A stretch of 64,000 nt of DNA. It comes from Todiramphus chloris collaris (lineage: Eukaryota > Chordata > Aves > Coraciiformes > Alcedinidae). A program made the translations under genes and the position numbers. The stretch is from the NCBI GenBank assembly GCA_025345505.1, contig JANVCC010000077.1:6529494-6593493 (forward strand). The letters are read 5' to 3'. The notes under the pieces were generated by a model that saw only the letters and a list, made by a program, of their open reading frames with translations, was not told the DNA's origin and ran no database searches. Shown here piece after piece: positions 58,701 through 64,000 of the stretch (positions within the stretch are counted from its first letter, which is position 1; every line of letters begins with the position of its first letter).

Positions 58701-59143
58701 GGGCTGGAGAGTTAATACATTTTATTCTCCACTTTAATGAAGTAGGATATGACACAAGTGATAAGAATTAAACTTTCTATGTGTGCATTGTTACTCTATG
58801 CCCAGAATCTTTCACACAGATTAGTACATATCTCTCTGGCATTCCATTCTTCAGCACTAGATAATAAGTAAAAATAGGGAAAATAACCCATGTACTTTCT
58901 TATCTGTCTTTCCCGTAAGGTTATTACTCCTGGAGGAATCCTGGAAGAGGCTCCTGGTTTGTGCAGTCTCTGTGCTCTGTGCTAAATGAGCATGGAAAAC
59001 AACTTGAGATCATGCAGATCCTCACACGGGTCAACTACGTGGTTGCCACAAATTTTGAATCACAGTCTGATGATCCACGCTTCAGTGAGAAGAAGCAGAT
59101 TCCCTGCGTGGTCTCTATGCTCACTAAGGAACTTTACTTCTGA
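37630..59143 (+). CDS. CASP7: CASP7, caspase-7, six coding exons, complete
   Basis: Executioner cysteine protease of apoptosis. It is made as a dimeric zymogen, cut by caspases 8, 9 and 10, and cleaves substrates such as PARP1 after DEVD-like sites in the cytosol and nucleus (family knowledge). The exons at 37630-37742, 54732-54880, 55767-55895, 56399-56574, 58069-58207 and 58920-59143 join to 930 nt, 309 residues plus TGA. Seen in the protein: prodomain site DVVD24/A, lysine exosite K38-K41, catalytic His149 (LLSHGEE) and Cys191 (QACRG), S1-pocket Arg92, Gln189 and Arg241, linker sites IQTD203/S and ETD214/A, and C-terminal [11 protein letters not shown]. The short prodomain, the exosite and the overall match to caspase-7 separate it from caspase-3. 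Length is close to the human form (303). No defect seen. Confidence 0.98.
39230..39700 (+). mobile_element. Ancient L3/CR1-clade LINE 3' relic
   Basis: In order: GGGGACATCTGGTGAAA near 39350, GCAGTAGGTTTAAAACAACC near 39376, ATAGTGCAGAATTCAG near 39413, TTCAGAAGAGATTAGATGGA near 39479, then CAGTACCAGCTACTAGGTTG...AGAACCATCATGGCTC near 39632-39682. This is the order of the conserved 3' region of the ancient amniote L3/CR1 elements (including a TACTGGGCTAGATGGACCATTGGTCT-like end), as I recall it. Heavily diverged, sense to CASP7. Confidence 0.55.
41815..42910 (-). mobile_element. Solo LTR of an avian endogenous retrovirus, probably ERVK-like
   Basis: About 1.1 kb with TG...CA-type ends on the plus strand (TGTGGTGGGTTGACCCTGGC to ACCCAGTCCA). 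It resembles an LTR seen widely in bird genomes. It is flanked by CTGATC (41809-41814) and CTGATT (42911-42916), an imperfect 6-bp target duplication as expected for ERVK. The poly(A) signal AATAAATTAA (near 42000-42010) reads on the minus strand, so the LTR is antisense to CASP7. No internal retroviral region is present, so it is a solo LTR left by recombination, a fossil without coding capacity. A central part (about 42230-42620) is built of imperfect units of about 40 bp. Moderately old. Confidence 0.75.
46590..46705 (+). mobile_element. MIR-like ancient SINE/LINE patch
   Basis: CTCCATTTTGTAAAGGAAAC, GAGTCACTTTCCCAAAGTTA, then CAGCAGAAGCAGGATTCACA and TTGGTTCTCC follow the MIR-type core in order (CCCATTTTACAGATGGGGAA, AGTGACTTGCCCAAGGTCAC, AGAGCCGGGATTAGAACCCA). 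The match is clearer than that of the patch in NRAP intron 3. Confidence 0.5.
54068..54110 (+). repeat. (TTTTG)n / (GGTTT)n low-complexity tract
   Basis: Irregular T/G tract in the CASP7 large intron, about 620 nt upstream of coding exon 2. Confidence 0.8.
54732..54880 (+). CDS. CASP7: CASP7 coding exon 2: lysine exosite and first strand of large subunit
   Basis: Completes Lys38, then residues 39-87 and the first base of codon 88. The KKKKNG patch spans the exon junction. [19 protein letters not shown] is the first core strand of the caspase fold. Acceptor CACCTAG, donor GTAACG. Confidence 0.97.
54881..55766. other. CASP7 intron between coding exons 2 and 3
   Basis: No mobile element or other structure recognised. 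Confidence 0.6.
55767..55895 (+). CDS. CASP7: CASP7 coding exon 3: S1-pocket arginine
   Basis: Completes Gly88, then residues 89-130 and the first base of codon 131. [18 protein letters not shown] holds Arg92, one of the residues that bind the substrate Asp. Acceptor TGGCAG; donor GTAAAA, with a CR1 fragment starting within about 10 nt. Confidence 0.97.
55904..55985 (-). mobile_element. CR1 LINE 3' end (antisense), beside CASP7 exon 3 donor
   Basis: TAGAATACCTTAGAGTGGAA, AAGACCTCTGGACATCACTG and CCCCCTGCTCAAAGCAGG are the reverse complement of the CR1 3' end (CCTGCTTGAGCAGGGGG...GATGATCTCCAGAGG...). The element starts within about 10 nt of the donor at 55896. Confidence 0.8.
56399..56574 (+). 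CDS. CASP7: CASP7 coding exon 4: catalytic histidine
   Basis: Completes Ala131, then residues 132-189. [18 protein letters not shown] holds the catalytic His149. The exon ends at Gln189 of the QACRG active-site motif, so the motif is split Q/ACRG by the intron. Acceptor TTTGTAG, donor GTAATA. Confidence 0.98.
56575..58068. other. CASP7 intron between coding exons 4 and 5
   Basis: About 1.5 kb containing the CR1 copy at 57480-57662. The rest is AT-rich with nothing recognised. Confidence 0.65.
57480..57662 (+). mobile_element. CR1 LINE 3' end (sense)
   Basis: GGGTGGTCAAAACACTGGAA, CAGCTTGCCCAGATTGTAGA, CCAACTGGACACAGTCCTGG, GCTGTAGCTGTCCCTGATTG, GGATCGGACTAGATGATCTT and a final TTGTTCTGTGG follow the CR1 consensus in order over about 180 nt. 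A 5'-truncated copy, as usual for CR1. Confidence 0.92.
58069..58207 (+). CDS. CASP7: CASP7 coding exon 5: catalytic cysteine and inter-subunit linker
   Basis: Residues 190-235 plus one base. It starts [17 protein letters not shown], with the nucleophile Cys191. The linker carries IQTD203/S and ETD214/A and is three residues longer than human ([10 protein letters not shown] against INDTDAN). It continues with [18 protein letters not shown] of the small subunit. Acceptor CTTTCAG, donor GTAAAG. Confidence 0.98.
58399..58515 (+). repeat. CASP7: 39-bp minisatellite, three units, in CASP7 intron
   Basis: Units at 58399-58437, 58438-58476 and 58477-58515, each starting GGATTTGGCAGGGTTC, with only a few differences between them. 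It lies about 190 nt after the donor of coding exon 5. The period is a multiple of three, so one frame stays open across all units ([13 protein letters not shown]-type peptide); this is a by-product and not evidence of coding. Confidence 0.95.
58920..59143 (+). CDS. CASP7: CASP7 coding exon 6: small subunit and stop
   Basis: Completes Gly236, then residues 237-309 and TGA at 59141-59143. [18 protein letters not shown] holds Arg241 of the S1 pocket and the substrate-binding loop. It ends LTKELYF, two residues shorter than human (which ends SQ). Acceptor CCGTAAG, an unusual AAG acceptor after a good pyrimidine tract. Confidence 0.98.
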
Positions 59144-59314
59144 AAGTGTATTTTAATCCAGCCAGTGATGAAAGATCAGGATATGGTTTTGGGTGGAGAT
59201 TTGATTATAAGCCAGAGTAACACATTCTTAATAACAGAAATGTAATTACACTAGATTTTTATATTGTATAAGCTGGGATATCTGATGGATGGACAATATG
59301 CAAGACTTTAAAGA

Positions 59315-59320
59315 AATAAA
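59315..59320 (+). terminator. CASP7: Proximal CASP7 poly(A) signal
   Basis: AATAAA 172 nt after the stop codon, with a TG-rich stretch (TTAGTGTGGCTGTC) about 55 nt downstream. Confidence 0.5.
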
Positions 59321-60485
59321 TGCTGTAGGACAACTTGACAGCTAATGCTAATTACTGTATCTTGATTTCTCTTAGTGTGGCTGTCATGATTTATGGCTAC
59401 TGAAGATGTTCTGAGAGTCAGCTACCTGACCTGTAAATGTTTATTCCAGAAAACAGATTGTAAAATAAGAACAAAAAAAATTAAATCGTGAGACTCCATC
59501 TTTTCTTTCACTGCTAGCTCATGGAACCCTAACTTCCTCGGATATTTCCAAAGACCATCATATATGGGTATGTCCAGTGATGAAACAGTTTGTAGCTATT
59601 TAAAAGGGTGTTTCTTAGTCTAATATATTCATTTCCTATTTATGACCATTATTAATGAAGACTAATGATTGCTCTGTGCTAAATCTGGAAGTCAATTTAA
59701 TTAATTACCTCTCTAGAACAAGATGGATAAATACAACATCAGTATCTGTAGATGATTTACCTGAGTAGTATGGGAAGGTAAGGAATAGAAAAATAAAAAT
59801 TTAAATCTTTGTAAAAGATTGGCAAACAGTAATTGGACGATGCCTTATTAAAGCACCATTGTAGATTTTTGCTTTGCAAAATACAATTATCTGATAGAAG
59901 GTCCTGCAGTTTTACTGCTTACAGAAGTAAAAAAGTTTGGCGATTGATTCAGAAGTTTTGAACCAAAAGGAAGTTAATGCCAAGGCTTTGTTACAAAACA
60001 TAAAATTTGATGTTGAAATTATAGAATTATATGTTCCAGTAACAAATGAATGTTTAGATATAGCTTCTATTTGTGAGGAGTTTTGCCAAGACTGGGAATA
60101 CTTACTTGAATCAGAAACCAGAAGTGCCTTTTTAGTTACTGTACAGTCTTGAATTTGTATTTTGGAGTTACATCGGTGATATTTATATTCCTACATTTTA
60201 TATTCTCTTTAAAGTTGAAAGCTAGCTCAAAAAAGTAAGTTTAATGATTTGGTTAACTGATGAATGATTAGGTGTTCACCCTTTTTCCAGTTAATGTACT
60301 CTATAGTCTTTTGAAACCTTCTAAGCAAATAAGTGCATACTATTATAGCCAAGTTACCAAATTATTAAGTTTATTTTCTTACAAATACTGTGGCATAGTG
60401 AGGCATATATTTTTTTCATTAGTCAAATTTACAGTTGTTTGAATTAAATAAATGATTGTTTTATGGACGTCTTGAGCATGAAATC

Positions 60486-60491
60486 AATAAA
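60486..60491 (+). terminator. CASP7: Distal CASP7 poly(A) signal
   Basis: AATAAA after a similar signal at 60447-60452, with a GT-rich stretch (TGGGTATCTGCATGTCTGTC) about 30 nt downstream. It would give a 3' UTR of about 1.36 kb. Confidence 0.55.
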
Positions 60492-60510
60492 GACCTTTTT
60501 TAAAAAAAAA

Positions 60511-63500
60511 AAATTTCCTATGGGTATCTGCATGTCTGTCACTCAATCTGGTGAAGTGAAACCAACCAAAATACATCCCCAAACCTTTCTCAGCTAAGGA
60601 TGCAGATGGTCTTCAGCATCGTTCAAGATGAGGTTTACAGTGTCAGTTGAAAAGTAGTTTAGAAGAGTAAGCTGGCACTGGATGACTTGGTTAGGCAGGC
60701 CACACACCCTCTTAGAGTGAGCCAGAACCACTGAAAACATTTGAATGGAAATAGCCTGATCTATCAGTGCTTCATCCTGCTCTGGGTATCAAATGACTTT
60801 GTACAGTGAACTGCATAAAGGTCTATCAGGTCGTACCAAAATGGTCTTCCTATTATTTCTTGTAAATAGCTCCATATTAAACTGTTTTCTGGCATTAGAA
60901 ATATGCTGGTTTACAATGTGTCCAGTCAACATTTCGGTGTTCCGTACCTCTCTGGAAGCTCTTTTGTGTCTTTATAGTTCATTTAGTGTTTATTTGCTTA
61001 AGGTTTAGCCTGTTTTAAAATTTCTGGTAACAGTATTCCCCTGTCTCCAAAACTATCCTTTTATTCAGATACATTATAGCTTTGAAGCCAGAGAGCCTTG
61101 GGAACAATAAAGGAGCAAGTAGGGGCTCTGAAACAGGTCAGTTAATTTTTTAAAACAATGCCAAGGAATGTAACAGCATAACAGGTAAGGAGAACGTTTC
61201 CTCTTGTGTAGTACTTATTTCTTAAAGGTTCTTTGAGAATTTTATTTAAGAAAAGTTATAGCAAGTTTATCTTGCCTACGAAGCATTGGAAAAATATAAA
61301 AATTAATAGAAATAGCCCCATGTCCAGCGTACAAGGGACTTCAGAGAAAGAATCAGGGGAGTTAATACTTGGGAGTTTCCTTTATGAGTAGGAAAAGTTA
61401 TGTCCAACAGGGCAAGTAACATCTAAAAGAAGAAAAATGGGGGATAGAGTGGGTCTTTATGAGATTTTGTAGTACATTTACCGTGACAGACACTAAATAA
61501 GGACAGCTTGGGAATTTCCAACTAATAGGTGAAATGGTAGCACTCTGTTTAAGAAAAAAAACCCAAAACCAAAATAGTGGCATTGTTTGAAGGTCCTCAG
61601 TGCTCTAATGTGGCAAGCCAACAAGGCACTCTCATTTGAAAGAGGTCTTCTGGTAGACCAAAGGTTTCCTGGAAAAAAAGATGATTGTATGGCACAAAGG
61701 AGCACAGCAACTCCACTTGCTGACTGACAACTTGAAAGGAAGAAGTTGAGGCTGAATCTTAAAAAACCTTTGGGATAGTTCTGGTATATGAAAACACTGC
61801 TAGAGAGGGAAGCAGCTTGGAAAGAGAAATCAGTAGCAGTGAAAGAGAGCAAAACATTCCCTTGTGCTGGGACCAGTGTCTGCTAGATGGAACATTACTT
61901 TAGATCATGTCCAGAAAACATTAATATTACTTAAGAAGAAGGTTTTTCACCAACATACATCACCTCTGACATGCTATGTACATGCTGAGGGCTCTGCCAG
62001 CCCAGGAACCTGAAGGAACCTGTTCAGAATGAGGAAGTCTGAACCTTTCACTTCAGCAAGGCCAGGTAGCTGAATAGTGGTTTATAAGCTGTAGGGTATT
62101 TTAACTTATTTCCTGATCAGATTTATAACCATTTTCTGTCTAAAAGCAATTCCCTTGACATCTGCAGGATTAGCCAAATAGTTTAGTGTGTAAAGTCATT
62201 ATCATTAATGATATGCTGGATATTTCTGGAGAGAATCCAAAAAATTCACCTATAACTAAGACACTGACCCTGCAATGAAAGTAAATTGTCATTAACACAG
62301 GTAGCATAAGAAATCCTGTTTCACCATTGTGTAAGTAAATGCTGTTCTTTACATTTGAACTTGGTTGCATTTTATTGTACTTTATGATCTGTTAGGGTTC
62401 TTACTGTTGCTTTATCTTCCGGTCTTGGGTGGATATTCTATTTTAGACACAGCCCAGGGGATATGAAGGGACTGTTTAGAAAGTTGTACCAACAAAAGCA
62501 AACTGTCTCCAGGCTTTTTCCTGCATAGGAGGCATTTATGGCTGCCTCAAATGTGCATATTTCTTTTTCATTGCTTGTGAGTGAATATTAATCTTCTGGA
62601 TTTCCCCTTTCAGAACAGTCATTAATTTACTTCCCATGGCAGAAACAGGAATTTCCTCGTGGGTCATATTTCAGGGTGTTTGTATTTATATGCAGACTGT
62701 ACGAAGGCAGCCACAATCCAGGGCAAGGGCACGTCATGTTTTGCTGCAAGAGGCAATACAGGGAATCTGGAAACACTTAAAAGTGTATTTCTCTAAAACC
62801 TTCTATGCCACAAAGACATTTTGCCTGTAAGTATTAACAGTTTGTTTTCCTTATCTTGGTATTATATATTTGAAGTTATATAATAGCCTACAACTTAATA
62901 ATTGTAAGCATTTTATTTGCATTTTGAATAAAGTGTCTCATTGTATTGCAAAAGGTTGACAGCAATCAAATCTTTTAATGCCAGGCTTACAAAAATCTGA
63001 GGAGGTATAATCCTGGAATTGCAATTGTTTATTCTGAATTAGACATAATCTCTTTAAAATATTGCTTTTCATTGAAGAGAAAAGGCAATTATACACAATA
63101 ATTAAAAACTTTTTCTCAAAACACAGTGTGAGGTAGCATGACTGTAATCTCATAGACTTTGTCTTCCCACCTGCAGATCTTGACTTTTACTGAAACCTAG
63201 AAGAGACTTTAATCCTGTCACAGGCTCTGGGAGCATTCTTTTGCAAGAATGGCATTGTTTGCCAGTCGCAGTGACTCTGTCAGTCACGTTCAAAAGAATA
63301 TTACTTTTGCCTTTCATTGGAACCCCAGGGCATGTGCCCCTACTATTGACAAGAACAATTTAACTTTCTGTACAGTCATTTTTAGTTTTGGAAATTGCTT
63401 TTTTCTTCTTTTCTTTTGGTAGGCAATAGATGAAAACCCTAGCAGTAAATGTTGTAACAGTCTGTCACAGCATTTATACACAAACCTTTCACCCGAAAGG

Positions 63501-64000
63501 TGAAATTGCACAAGTTTCCCTAAAAAAAACACACCCCAAAATACAGGCAGAAATGCCCTGCAGATTTCTCCAGTGGATCTAAGTTTACAGTGGGCCATTC
63601 TCATTTCCTGCAAGCTATTGCCTGGAACAGGAGGTGTGGAAGCCTATAGCTTTAGTTGTGTGTCAGAGGTAAAATGAGGCCAAAAAATAACCAACCATTT
63701 CTGACTACCACTCCTGACCATACCACATTTTCCTCTGGCACCATGGACTAAATCATTGAAGAAACAGGAAGCGAAGGAAACCCCTTAAATCTCCCAGTCC
63801 AGCCAGGGAGCTCAGCTGTGAGAACAGTACTTGGAATCTTTCACATTTCCCCGGAAGAGGCTCTGCAGCTTTGGGTGGCACATGCTGGAGACTGTGTAAC
63901 CTCACTGTAGCTAACAGCCAACTTCAAGCCAAGTTACTAAAAGGAAAGAATCTGATTTTGCAAGGAGTGAGAGCTTTGGGGTAAGGCAAAGGGAAACATG
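60511..64000. other. Downstream intergenic region
   Basis: No gene recognised. In mammals PLEKHS1 follows CASP7 in the same orientation; I looked for a pleckstrin-domain exon on the plus strand and saw none, so that gene, if kept, starts beyond the window or in untranslated exons I cannot see. No clear mobile element. Confidence 0.55.

Larger units (their letters stand above)
59144..60510 (+). other. CASP7: CASP7 3' UTR (probable extent)
   Basis: AATAAA signals at 59315-59320, 60447-60452 and 60486-60491. The last is followed by a T/A run and a GT-rich stretch, as expected of a main poly(A) site, and the first could give a short 3' UTR of about 200 nt. The end is inferred, not observed. A 73-codon open stretch at 59931-60149 lies inside. 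Confidence 0.55.

Noticed and set aside
60511-64000. Search for PLEKHS1, the next gene in mammals
   Set aside because: No pleckstrin-domain-like exon found on either strand in this interval.
1-64000. CRISPR arrays, operons, phage or other microbial systems, tRNA and rRNA genes
   Set aside because: Nothing of this kind is visible; the short direct repeats present are microsatellites, a minisatellite and LINE or LTR parts.

Overview
This is vertebrate nuclear DNA, almost certainly from a bird. It has intron-split genes with GT/AG borders, CR1 LINE 3' ends of the avian type (ATTCTATG-like termini), and a solo LTR resembling one I recall from bird genomes. The species cannot be fixed from the sequence; the LTR makes a neoavian bird my best guess. 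The window holds parts of two head-to-head genes and no sign of a bacterial-type or otherwise undescribed system.

Minus strand, 1-29809: the 5' half of NRAP (nebulin-related anchoring protein). I could place 24 consecutive coding exons, from the start codon at 29809 to the exon at 78-389. They encode residues 1-924, about half of the roughly 1,730 residues of the mammalian protein. The N-terminal LIM domain is encoded by the first exons and is followed by about 23 nebulin modules, mostly one module (about 35 residues) per phase-0 exon. The rest of the gene lies off the left edge.

About 30.0-35.6 kb: spacer between the two genes, with a short CR1 tail and a small tandem repeat but no recognised gene. 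About 35.64-36.40 kb: a CpG island, interrupted by 10 Ns, which must hold the CASP7 promoter and its untranslated first exon.

Plus strand, 37630-59143: CASP7 (executioner caspase-7), complete in six coding exons and 309 residues. The catalytic His149 and Cys191, the S1-pocket residues, the prodomain and linker cleavage sites and the lysine exosite are all present. Intron 1-2 (about 17 kb) contains an ancient L3/CR1 fragment and an antisense solo LTR. Smaller introns hold two younger CR1 tails and a 39-bp minisatellite. The 3' UTR probably runs to about 60.5 kb. From there to 64 kb I see no gene.

NRAP works at myofibril ends and intercalated discs, while CASP7 is a general apoptotic protease. 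They are neighbours in mammals too, so this is conserved synteny rather than a functional unit. The more interesting observations are nucleotide-level identity between paralogous NRAP exons 6, 8 and 10, tandem splice donors at NRAP exon 3, very old LINE relics, and a CR1 copy within about 10 nt of a CASP7 splice donor.
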